Source: Porphyrobacter sp.
Lineage (GTDB): Bacteria; Pseudomonadota; Alphaproteobacteria; Sphingomonadales; Sphingomonadaceae
NCBI GenBank assembly: GCA_014359685.1
Contig: JACIYY010000206.1
Coordinates: 1-5,031, forward strand
Length of the DNA stretch: 5,031 bases
Direction of reading: 5' to 3'
In this document: positions 1-5,031 of the stretch, piece by piece
How positions within the stretch are numbered: position 1 is the first letter of the stretch
Layout: each line of letters starts with the position of its first letter
Position numbers and translations under genes: made by a program
The notes under the pieces: generated by a model
What the model saw: only the letters and a program-made list of their open reading frames with translations
Told to the model about the DNA's origin: nothing
Databases searched by the model: none

Positions 1-239
1 AGTTCCCGACCGGGGCGCTGATGGAAAAGGGCGTGCAGCTCAGGACTGGCCAGACCCATGTGCAGAAATACACGAAGAAGCTGCTGGAGAAGATCGAGGA
101 CGGCACGCTCGACACCACCTTCCTCATCAGCCATCGCCTCCCGCTGGAGGATGCCGCGCGCGGCTACAAATGCTTCAAGGATGAGCAGGACAGCTGGACC
201 AAGGTGGTGCTGAAGCCCACGATGGAGATGGCGGAATGA
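1..239 (+). CDS. Zinc-dependent alcohol dehydrogenase (MDR family), C-terminal fragment cut by window start
   Basis: This is the last 78 or so residues of a medium-chain dehydrogenase/reductase; the reading frame is open from base 3 and its beginning lies outside the window. Visible landmarks are a GVQLRTGQTHVQKY segment and an ISHRLPLEDAARGY segment, followed by the closing KVVLKP strand. These are typical of the C-terminal part of zinc-dependent alcohol dehydrogenases of the threonine-dehydrogenase or formaldehyde-dehydrogenase-like branch. The zinc ligands and the NAD-binding Rossmann motif would be upstream and cannot be checked. Family members oxidise alcohols to aldehydes or ketones with NAD(P)+ in the cytoplasm. 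The stop codon overlaps the start of the following short-chain dehydrogenase (ATGA), so the two are probably translationally coupled in one operon. The exact substrate is unknown. I am confident of the superfamily and less so of the subfamily. Confidence 0.85.
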   Translation, partial: FPTGALMEKGVQLRTGQTHVQKYTKKLLEKIEDGTLDTTFLISHRLPLEDAARGYKCFKDEQDSWTKVVLKPTMEMAE

Positions 240-1069
240 GCAAGAACAGCATCGACAGGCTGTCCGGCCTTGTCGTGGTCACCGGCGCTTCCAGCGGCAT
301 CGGGCTGGAGCTGGCCAAGCTGGCGGCAGCCGATGGTTGCGACCTGATCCTGATCGCCGATACCGATCTGTCGCAGGCCGAAGCGGCCGCGCGGGAGGTT
401 GGCGCCGCCTCGGTCCACACGGTGCAGGTCGATCTCGCCACGCGCGAGGGGATCATGGCAACGGTGCAGGCCATCGGCGACCGGCCGGTCGCGGCACTGT
501 TCGCCAATGCCGGAACGGGGCAAGGCGGCGCGTTCCTCGACCAGCCGTGGAGCGCCATCGCCCGCACGATCGACACCAACGTCACCGGAACGGTGGCGCT
601 GGTCCACGCCATCGGCCGGCGGATGCGTGATGCCGGCGCGGGGCGGATCCTCGTCACCGCCTCGATCGTCAGCAACATGCCCGGCCCGTTCAATCTCACC
701 TACAATTCCACCAAAGCGTTCCTCGACGATTTCTGCGTCGGGCTGGCGGAAGAGCTGAAGGACAGCCCGGTGGTGATCTCCTGCCTGCTGCCCAGCGCGA
801 CGGACACGCCGTTCTTCGCGAAGGCCGGGATGGAGGACACGCTGGTCGCTCGTGGGCCGAAGGTCGATCCCGCCCGCGTCGCGCGCGACGGCTACCGCGC
901 GCTGTTGGCCGGGGAAACCAAGCGGGTCAGCGGATTGGTGGGCACCCTGGAGCACCTGTTTGCCGACCTGCTGCCGGACGAAGTGGTGGCCAAGCTCCAC
1001 CGGGTGATGGCCGGTCCCGATCCGCTGGCCGCGTCCGCTCCGGCCGACAGGGCGCGGAACGCTGGCTGA
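236..1069 (+). CDS. Short-chain dehydrogenase/reductase (SDR family NAD(P)-dependent oxidoreductase)
   Basis: A complete 277-residue classical SDR, close to the usual 250-280 residues. The cofactor-binding TGASSGIG motif is at residues 16-23, an acidic DL pair is at 66-67, and the NAG motif is at 91-93. The active-site set is complete: Asn115, Ser143 (in TASIVS), Tyr156 and Lys160 (YNSTK). The enzyme should therefore catalyse NAD(P)(H)-dependent interconversion of an alcohol and a carbonyl in the cytoplasm. No signal peptide or membrane segment is evident. The ATG start overlaps the stop of the upstream alcohol dehydrogenase by 4 bases, which supports this start and suggests coupled translation. 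The protein after about residue 200 is less conserved in SDRs and probably shapes substrate specificity. The neighbours, an alcohol dehydrogenase and an MpaB-like oxygenase, suggest a shared oxidative pathway, but the substrate cannot be read from the sequence. Confidence 0.93.
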   Translation: MSKNSIDRLSGLVVVTGASSGIGLELAKLAAADGCDLILIADTDLSQAEAAAREVGAASVHTVQVDLATREGIMATVQAIGDRPVAALFANAGTGQGGAFLDQPWSAIARTIDTNVTGTVALVHAIGRRMRDAGAGRILVTASIVSNMPGPFNLTYNSTKAFLDDFCVGLAEELKDSPVVISCLLPSATDTPFFAKAGMEDTLVARGPKVDPARVARDGYRALLAGETKRVSGLVGTLEHLFADLLPDEVVAKLHRVMAGPDPLAASAPADRARNAG

Positions 1070-1102
1070 CCTCCTCGCCCGCGCCAACCCTGCCGCCCTG
1101 CT

Positions 1103-1106
1103 GAGG
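1103..1106 (+). promoter_or_regulatory. Probable ribosome binding site for the MpaB-like gene
   Basis: GAGG lies 9 bases before the GTG at 1116. It is the best Shine-Dalgarno match between the end of the SDR gene and the conserved part of the oxygenase. It supports the GTG start, although the spacing is slightly long. Confidence 0.45.
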
Positions 1107-1115
1107 CAGCATCTG

Positions 1116-1928
1116 GTGCGCGAGGTGCGCGCGATCTTCCACGATTCCTCGCGCGGGGAAGGGCCGGTGGTCCCCTCCGACGCCGGGCTGTTCGCGCCCG
1201 GCACGCCGATCCGCATCGTCCATGCCGACGTGGTGGCGATGATGGTCGGCGGCATCACCGCCTTGCTGCTGCAGATGCTGCACCCCCATGCCTTGCGCGG
1301 GGTGCTCGATTTTTCGGACTTCCGCGCCGACATGCACGGCCGCCTGCGCCGCACCGCGCGGTTCATCGCGGTCACCACCTACGGCTCGCGCGAGGCGGCC
1401 GAGCAGCAGATCGCCCGCGTCAACCGCATCCATCAGGGGGTGCGCGGCACATTGCCCGACGGCCGGCCCTATGCAGCGACCGACCCGGCGACGCTGGCCT
1501 GGGTCCATGTGGCGGAGGCGTGGAGCTTCCTTGCCGCCCATCTGCGCTATGTCCGTCCGGACATGACCGGCGCCGATCAGGACCGCTACTATGCCCAGTT
1601 CGCGCTGGTGGCCAAGGCGCTCCACGCCGACCCGGTGCCGCACAGCCGGGCCGAGGCGGCGGCGCTGATGCTGTCGATGCGTCCCTTGCTGGAGGGCAGC
1701 GCCGATGCGCGCGAGGTCGCCCGGCTGATCCTGACCCCGCGCGCAGAAGGCGCCGCCGGTGCCGCCCAAATGCTCCTCGGCACTGCCGCCGTGGATCTGC
1801 TGCCGCCATTCGCCCGCACCATGCTGGGGCTGAAGCCGCCGGGCGTGGCGGCGCTGCCGACCCGGCTGGCGACCGGGGCGATGGGGGAGGCGCTGCGGTG
1901 GGCGTTCGGAGCGCCGCGCCCGGACTGA
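1116..1928 (+). CDS. Oxygenase MpaB family protein (DUF2236), putative heme-dependent oxygenase
   Basis: A 270-residue protein of the DUF2236/MpaB family, whose characterised relatives include fungal MpaB (oxidative chain cleavage in mycophenolic acid synthesis) and the more distant bacterial rubber oxygenase Lcp; these relatives are heme proteins. Family-like blocks seen are RIVHAD with His36, the LLLQMLHPHAL block with His56 and His58 (residues 50-60), DFSDFR (65-70), the GRLRRTARFIAVTTYG block (75-90), and WVHVAEAWSF with His131 (129-138). The histidines are candidate heme ligands or catalytic residues by family analogy only. GTG at 1116 is the only ATG, GTG or TTG start between the SDR stop and the conserved region. 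However, the frame is open back to 1008 and the residues coded at 1062-1115 look plausible as protein, so a rarer start (for example CTG at 1062) is possible. The gene follows the SDR closely on the same strand and is probably the last of the cluster. The substrate is unknown. Confidence 0.87.
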   Translation: MREVRAIFHDSSRGEGPVVPSDAGLFAPGTPIRIVHADVVAMMVGGITALLLQMLHPHALRGVLDFSDFRADMHGRLRRTARFIAVTTYGSREAAEQQIARVNRIHQGVRGTLPDGRPYAATDPATLAWVHVAEAWSFLAAHLRYVRPDMTGADQDRYYAQFALVAKALHADPVPHSRAEAAALMLSMRPLLEGSADAREVARLILTPRAEGAAGAAQMLLGTAAVDLLPPFARTMLGLKPPGVAALPTRLATGAMGEALRWAFGAPRPD

Positions 1929-2136
1929 TCCAGCCGGCGGGCGCCCGCTTGCGCGCATCGCATCGCAGCCTCGCCCTGCCCCGCCGCCGCTTCCCATTGA
2001 TGGTCGTGGTGGTAGCGGCGTCACCGGCTGGTAGCGTCCTGCGTGCGAGGGCCGGTTACGCGTTGACGGCCGGGCGGTCCCCCGGCCGTCCAGTCGTGTC
2101 TTGCCGGGGAGTGCCAACGGAATGGAGTCTGGCCAC
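1929..2136. other. Intergenic region between the oxidoreductase cluster and the methyltransferase gene
   Basis: These 208 bases hold no credible gene. The 8-bp sequence TGGTAGCG occurs twice (2010-2017 and 2029-2036, 19 bases apart). A strong perfect stem-loop lies at 2065-2090 and is listed separately. TTGACG at 2063-2068 resembles a -35 box, but no matching -10 box is found 16-18 bases downstream. Possible ribosome binding sequences are GGGGAG at 2106-2111 and GGAG at 2124-2127. Confidence 0.6.
2065..2090 (+). terminator. Perfect 10-bp GC-rich stem-loop; possible terminator or leader structure
   Basis: GACGGCCGGG at 2065-2074 is the exact reverse complement of CCCGGCCGTC at 2081-2090, leaving a 6-base loop (CGGTCC). 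The structure sits 136 bases after the MpaB-like stop codon and 46 bases before the methyltransferase ATG. No run of T follows (the next bases are CAGTCGTGTC), so it is not a classical intrinsic terminator. It could act with Rho, protect a 3' end, or fold in the 5' leader of the methyltransferase. The inverted repeat is seen directly; its function is inferred. Confidence 0.4.
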
Positions 2137-2891
2137 ATGACCGATCGGCAGGATCGCAGGAGGGGCGGACTGCTGAGGCGGTCGCTCGACCTCGTGTATC
2201 GCCGCTATCGGATGAGCCGCGACCGGCGCCGGTTCGGGCAGCGTTCGCCGCGCGAAGTGTTCACCGCAATCTACGCGCAGAGCATCTGGGGACGCGGCGC
2301 GAGCCCGTTCTATTCCGGCGATGGACCGCACGAGCCCGCCGTCGTTGCGCCTTATATCGAGGCTGCGTCGCGCTTCCTGCGGCGGCTGGGCGCCCGGACG
2401 TGGTCGATGTGGGGTGCGGCGACTTCGCCATCGGATCGCGCCTGCGCCCGCATTGCGGCCGCTACATTGCCGCCGATATCGTCGAACCGCTGATCAATTG
2501 GAACCGCGAGCGCCATCGCGACCTCGGGGTCGACTTCCGCGTCCTCGACCTCGCCACCGACGAGCTGCCGCGCGCCGACGTGCTGTTCGTGCGGCAGGTG
2601 TTCCAGCACATGAGCAACGCCGATGTCGGGCGGGCGCTGCGCGGGATCGCCGGCCGGTTCCGTTATCTGGTGGCAACCGATCACATTCCCGCCAGCGATC
2701 CCTTCCCACACAACCTGGACAAGGGCACCGGCTCAGACATCCGCCTCTATGCCCAGCAGCCCAGCGGCGTGGTCCTCACCAGCCCGCCCTTCGATCTGGC
2801 GGTGGTGAGCGCCGAAGTGCTGTGCGAGCCGATCATCTTCGACGGCGTCTCGCATGGCCGGATCAGGACCATCGCCTACGAACTGCCCTGA
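2137..2891 (+). pseudogene. Class I SAM-dependent methyltransferase, interrupted by a -1 frameshift near 2388-2398
   Basis: Two overlapping frames together form one methyltransferase. The N-terminal part (from ATG 2137) reads through the FTAIYAQSIWG and SPFYSGDG segments to RFLRRLGAR, then becomes nonsense and stops at 2493. The remainder is in the next frame. It begins with the SAM-binding motif VDVGCGDF (2403-2426) and continues with the acidic stretch AADIVEP, the post-motif segment FVRQVFQHMSNADV (from 2586), ATDHIP and DIRLYAQQPSG, ending at 2891. Adding one base to GGG (2388-2390) or CCC (2393-2395) restores a single frame of 251 residues, a normal size for this family. The break is therefore a one-base deletion or a sequencing error. 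GGAG at 2124-2127 supports the ATG at 2137; an in-frame ATG at 2122 preceded by GGGGAG is an alternative start. The methylated substrate is unknown. If the break is real, the first fragment lacks the SAM site and the gene is inactive. Confidence 0.82.
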
Positions 2892-2931
2892 CGGTTCGCG
2901 CTGCGGCCTGGACCTGCCGGCGCGCGGCGGT

Positions 2932-3513
2932 TCACATGCCCGCTGCCCGACGGAGCAGCTGATAGGCCTCCACCACCCGTTGCAGCTTCGCCTCGTGGCT
3001 GCGGTCGCCGCCATTGCGGTCGGGGTGGTAGCGGCGCACCAGCTCCGAATAGCGGCGGCGCAGGCCGCTCCGGTCGGTGTCGGCGGACAGGCCCATCGCG
3101 GACAGGGCCTCGCGCTCCCGCGCGGTGAAACGGCTGAATCCGGCGGAGCGACCGGCGGCGGCGCCCTTTACCTCGGCCGCGCGGGCGCCGATCGCGTCGA
3201 GCGGGTCGGCGAAGTCGGCCCAGCGCGGCATCCCGTCGGGGCCGCTTGCGCGGAACGCGCGGCTCTCGCTCTCCCAGCCGGCGATCGGGGCCTGCGCGGC
3301 CAGGATCTCGTCCGCGCTCATCCCTTCGAAGAAGTCGTAGCCGGCATTGAAGGCGCGCACATGGTCGAGGCAGAACCAGCGCCACTCGCCCGGCCCGTCG
3401 AAGCTCGGCCGCCGCGGGCCGGGGGCGCGGAACTCCCCTGCCCCGTCGCAGTCGGGCGCCTCGCACACCCGACCCTTGCATTCGTACCGTCCGTGGAATT
3501 TGTGATGACGCAT
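2932..3513 (-). CDS. J-domain (DnaJ-like) protein with N-terminal cysteine cluster
   Basis: A 193-residue protein on the minus strand. The last 60 or so residues form a J domain: a helix around LRRRYSELVRRY, the invariant HPD at 163-165 followed by RNGGD, and a final helix ending near AYQLLRRA. J domains stimulate the ATPase of DnaK/Hsp70, so this is probably a cytoplasmic Hsp70 co-chaperone. The G/F-rich region and CxxCxGxG repeats of true DnaJ are absent, so it is a class III-type J protein rather than dnaJ. The N-terminal half carries Cys12, Cys17, Cys22, Cys48 and His51, which could bind a metal; this is inference. The gene converges on the methyltransferase with 40 bases between stop codons, with no obvious T-tailed terminator there, and is divergent from bolA. 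No strong Shine-Dalgarno sequence precedes its ATG at 3511-3513. Confidence 0.88.
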   Translation of the reverse strand: MRHHKFHGRYECKGRVCEAPDCDGAGEFRAPGPRRPSFDGPGEWRWFCLDHVRAFNAGYDFFEGMSADEILAAQAPIAGWESESRAFRASGPDGMPRWADFADPLDAIGARAAEVKGAAAGRSAGFSRFTAREREALSAMGLSADTDRSGLRRRYSELVRRYHPDRNGGDRSHEAKLQRVVEAYQLLRRAAGM

Positions 3514-3590
3514 TCGTGCACAGGTGGTGATAGCGGGCAGGCTTGAAAAGCCCGGATCAACCGGTCCGGCCCATGTCAGGAGGAACCCCC
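3514..3590. promoter_or_regulatory. Divergent control region between the J-domain gene and bolA
   Basis: These 77 bases separate two divergent genes and so should hold promoters for both. On the plus strand TTGAAA at 3543-3548 is a five-of-six match to a -35 box, but no good -10 box follows at the right spacing. A small palindrome GTGCAC occurs at 3516-3521 and a weak GCTT/AAGC hairpin near 3541-3551. The promoter role is inferred from gene layout, not from clear boxes. Confidence 0.35.
3578..3583 (+). promoter_or_regulatory. Strong Shine-Dalgarno sequence that fixes the bolA start
   Basis: AGGAGG, a perfect match to the anti-Shine-Dalgarno core, is followed by a 7-base spacer and the GTG at 3591. 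An in-frame ATG at 3573 lies just upstream of this site and has no comparable signal, so the GTG is preferred. Confidence 0.8.
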
Positions 3591-3878
3591 GTGGAAGGCC
3601 CCCTCGCCCGAGAGATCGCCGCTTTGCTGACCGGCGCCTTCGCGCCCACGCGGCTGGAGGTGATCAACGACAGCGCCCGCCATTCCGGCCATATGGGCGA
3701 TGATGGCAGCGGCGAATCGCACTTCACGGTGGTGATCGAAAGCGCAGCCTTCGCCGGCCAGTCGCGATTGCAGCGCCAGCGGATGGTCAACCGCGCGCTC
3801 GGCGACATCCCCGGAAACCGCGTCCACGCCCTCGCCATCCGCGCCTTTGCAACGGGCGAGGACGGGGCGCGGTCGTAA
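3591..3878 (+). CDS. bolA: BolA family protein
   Basis: A 95-residue BolA-fold protein, the usual size for the family. Diagnostic segments are LEVINDSARHSGH (residues 22-34), GESHFTVVIESAAF (41-54), SRLQRQRMVNRAL (58-70) and the closing RVHALAIRA (77-85) with the conserved His79. BolA proteins partner with monothiol glutaredoxins to coordinate [2Fe-2S] clusters and are linked to iron-sulfur trafficking and stress or cell-shape control. The cluster-binding role here is inferred from the family. The start is GTG 3591 because AGGAGG lies 7 bases before it; starting at ATG 3573 would add six residues (MSGGTP) with no family support. It is transcribed divergently from the J-domain gene; bolA-like and J-domain genes are neighbours in other alphaproteobacteria. 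hisG follows on the same strand 89 bases later. Confidence 0.93.
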   Translation: MEGPLAREIAALLTGAFAPTRLEVINDSARHSGHMGDDGSGESHFTVVIESAAFAGQSRLQRQRMVNRALGDIPGNRVHALAIRAFATGEDGARS

Positions 3879-3896
3879 CGTGCCTGCCCGGCGTGG

Positions 3897-3928
3897 CCGG
3901 AACCCTTCCAGCCCGGAATCCTTCCAGC
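3897..3928 (+). repeat. Tandem 16-bp direct repeat upstream of hisG
   Basis: Two adjacent units, 3897-3912 and 3913-3928, follow the pattern CCGGAAYCCTTCCAGC and differ at one base (C or T at unit position 7). Each unit contains GGAA and TTCC separated by three bases, so each can form a small hairpin, and TTCC of the first unit can also pair with GGAA of the second. The repeat lies in the 89-base gap between bolA and hisG, 39 bases before the hisG ATG. It may be an operator, a leader structure or a chance duplication; no regulator is evident. Confidence 0.6.
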
Positions 3929-3967
3929 GTTGCCCTTCGGTCCGGCGGTCCCTAAAGCGCGGCCGCC

Positions 3968-4645
3968 ATGGCATCCACCCTTCCGCTGACCTTCGCCGTC
4001 CCCAAGGGGCGCATCCTCGACGAGGCGCTGCCGGTGATGGCGCGCGCCGGGCTGGTGCCGGAGGCGACCTTCCACGACAAGGCCAACCGCGCGCTCAGCT
4101 TCGCCAGCGAGGACGGGCCGGGGCGTGTCAGCGCCCGGATCATCCGGGTGCGCGCCTTCGATGTCGCCACCTTCGTTGCCTTCGGCGCGGCGCAGGCGGG
4201 GATCGTTGGCTCGGACGTGATCGAGAAATTCGACTATTCGGAGTTGTATGCCCCGGTCGACCTCGACATCGGCCATTGCCGGCTCTCGGTGGCGGAGCCG
4301 CGGGACCGCGCCGCCTATTCGGCAGGTGCCGCCAGCCACCTCAGGATCGCGACCAAATACCCCAACATCGCCAGCCGCTGGTTCGAGCGGCAGGGCATCC
4401 AGGCCGAATGCGTGAAGCTGAACGGGGCGATGGAGCTGGCCCCGTCGCTGGGCCTCAGCCTGCGGATCGTCGATCTGGTCTCGACCGGCCGCACGCTGGC
4501 CGATAACGGGCTGGTCGAAACCGACATCATCATGCCGGTTTCGGCCCGCCTGATCGTCAACCGCGCCGCGCTCAAGACCGATCCGCGCGTGGCCGAACTG
4601 GTGGAGCGGTTCCGGACGCTGGCGCAGCAGCGCGAGGCCGCCTGA
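3968..4645 (+). CDS. hisG: ATP phosphoribosyltransferase catalytic subunit, short form (HisG_S)
   Basis: A 225-residue protein that catalyses the first step of histidine biosynthesis: ATP plus PRPP gives N1-(5-phosphoribosyl)-ATP and pyrophosphate. Visible family segments are [13 protein letters not shown] near the N-terminus, [60 protein letters not shown], and the PRPP-binding segment [16 protein letters not shown]. It ends about where short-form HisG ends and lacks the C-terminal ACT-like regulatory domain of long forms of about 300 residues. Short forms work in a complex with HisZ, which provides histidine feedback control; hisZ is not in this window. The ATG at 3968 has only a weak upstream purine stretch. 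The stop codon shares one base with the hisD start (TGATG at 4643-4647), which points to coupled translation. Confidence 0.96.
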   Translation: MASTLPLTFAVPKGRILDEALPVMARAGLVPEATFHDKANRALSFASEDGPGRVSARIIRVRAFDVATFVAFGAAQAGIVGSDVIEKFDYSELYAPVDLDIGHCRLSVAEPRDRAAYSAGAASHLRIATKYPNIASRWFERQGIQAECVKLNGAMELAPSLGLSLRIVDLVSTGRTLADNGLVETDIIMPVSARLIVNRAALKTDPRVAELVERFRTLAQQREAA

Positions 4646-5031
4646 TGCTGCGCCTTGCCACCTCCGACCGCGATTTCGCCACCCGCTTCGCCCGGCTGGT
4701 CGAGGACCGGCGCGAGAGCGACGCCGATGTCGCGCGCGCGGTGACCGGCATTCTGGAGCAGGTGCGCCAGCGCGGCGATGCGGCACTGGCGGAGCTGACC
4801 CAGCGCCTTGACCGGCATTCGCTGTCGGGCGACGCGCAGTGGCGGATCGCACCGGAGCAATGCGAAGCGGCCTTCGCGGCGCTCGACCCGCGCCTGCGCG
4901 ACGCGCTGGAGCTGGCCGCCGCCCGCATCCGCGCCTACCATGCCGGGCAGCTGCCGCAGGACCGTGATGACACCGATGCCGCCGGGGTGAGGCTGGGCTA
5001 GCGCTGGCGGCCGGTCGATGCCGCCGGCCTC
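4645..5031 (+). pseudogene. hisD: Histidinol dehydrogenase, 5' part, with in-frame TAG at 4999-5001 and cut by window end
   Basis: The frame encodes the N-terminal region of histidinol dehydrogenase, the last enzyme of histidine synthesis (L-histidinol plus 2 NAD+ to L-histidine). Recognisable segments are DFATRFARLVEDR, VRQRGDAALAELTQRLDR, LELAAARIRAYHAGQLP, and DAAGVRLG at residues 111-118. A TAG stop follows, and the same frame then continues RWRPVDAAGL to the last base. In HisD proteins I expect LGWRW followed by the P-V-D/E-A-x-GLYVPGG region here, so TAG stands where TGG (Trp) belongs, a single G-to-A difference. The 118-residue product would lack the rest of a protein of roughly 430 residues, including the catalytic and zinc sites. 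If real, this predicts histidine auxotrophy unless amber is suppressed; if not, it is a base-call error 30 bases from the window end. The hisD identity is firm. Its pseudogene status is uncertain. Confidence 0.85.

Noticed and set aside
164..1378. A 404-residue open frame on the minus strand across the SDR and oxygenase genes
   Set aside because: It lies antisense to two genes with clear family motifs, is rich in Arg, Gly, Ala and Pro, and shows no recognisable domain. Long antisense frames are expected in DNA this GC-rich.
2063..2091. TTGACG as a -35 box for the methyltransferase gene
   Set aside because: No AT-containing -10 sequence lies 16-18 bases downstream; the expected position is inside the GC-rich stem-loop.
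927..2138. A 403-residue minus-strand open frame across the oxygenase gene and the following gap
   Set aside because: Low-complexity composition, no known motif, and overlap with a convincing plus-strand gene; treated as a GC-driven shadow.
1520..2140. A plus-strand open frame running from inside the oxygenase gene into the intergenic region
   Set aside because: Its first two thirds are a shifted reading of the oxygenase gene and its tail shows no motif or ribosome binding site.
2388..2400. Programmed -1 ribosomal frameshifting in the methyltransferase gene
   Set aside because: No X-XXY-YYZ type slippery heptamer is present at the frame switch, and this family is not known to use frameshifting; a deletion or sequencing error is simpler.
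2892..2931. A bidirectional terminator between the convergent methyltransferase and J-domain genes
   Set aside because: Only a weak 4-bp pairing (GCCG/CGGC) was found and there is no T-run on either strand.
2854..3546. A 230-residue plus-strand frame opposite the J-domain gene
   Set aside because: The minus strand encodes an intact J domain with HPD; the plus-strand translation has no family features.
3557..4852. A 431-residue minus-strand open frame opposite bolA, hisG and hisD
   Set aside because: Opposite three firmly identified genes and without any recognisable domain.

Overview
This 5,031-base, very GC-rich window looks like chromosomal DNA of an alphaproteobacterium, probably of the order Sphingomonadales. 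I infer this from protein family resemblance, the short-form hisG, and the bolA/J-domain and hisG-hisD neighbourhoods; no phylogenetic search was run. No tRNA, rRNA, CRISPR array, insertion sequence or phage gene was seen. Most of the window is ordinary metabolic and housekeeping sequence.

Left part (1-1928, + strand): a compact oxidoreductase cluster. It holds the 3' end of a zinc-dependent alcohol dehydrogenase, a short-chain dehydrogenase/reductase whose start overlaps it by 4 bases, and an MpaB/DUF2236-type putative heme oxygenase starting 46 bases later. Three oxidation/reduction enzymes in one apparent transcription unit suggest stepwise oxidation of a shared hydrophobic substrate, which the sequence does not identify.

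Middle (1929-3513): a 208-base intergenic stretch carries a perfect 10-bp stem-loop. It is followed by a class I SAM-dependent methyltransferase gene that is broken by a one-base frameshift just before its SAM-binding glycine motif. A small J-domain protein with an N-terminal cysteine cluster lies convergently on the minus strand.

Right part (3514-5031, + strand): bolA is divergent from the J-domain gene and has an excellent Shine-Dalgarno sequence that fixes a GTG start. An 89-base gap with a tandem 16-bp repeat separates it from hisG (short form, expected to need a HisZ partner) and hisD, joined by a TGATG overlap. The hisD frame contains an in-frame TAG at 4999-5001, exactly where the family is expected to have tryptophan. 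The correct HisD sequence continues in the same frame to the window end.

The most notable signals are the two single-nucleotide lesions, one in the methyltransferase and one in hisD. They may be real mutations or sequencing/assembly errors, and the sequence alone cannot decide. I found no convincing evidence of a previously undescribed system. The least characterised items are the MpaB-like oxidation cluster and the cysteine-containing J-domain protein.
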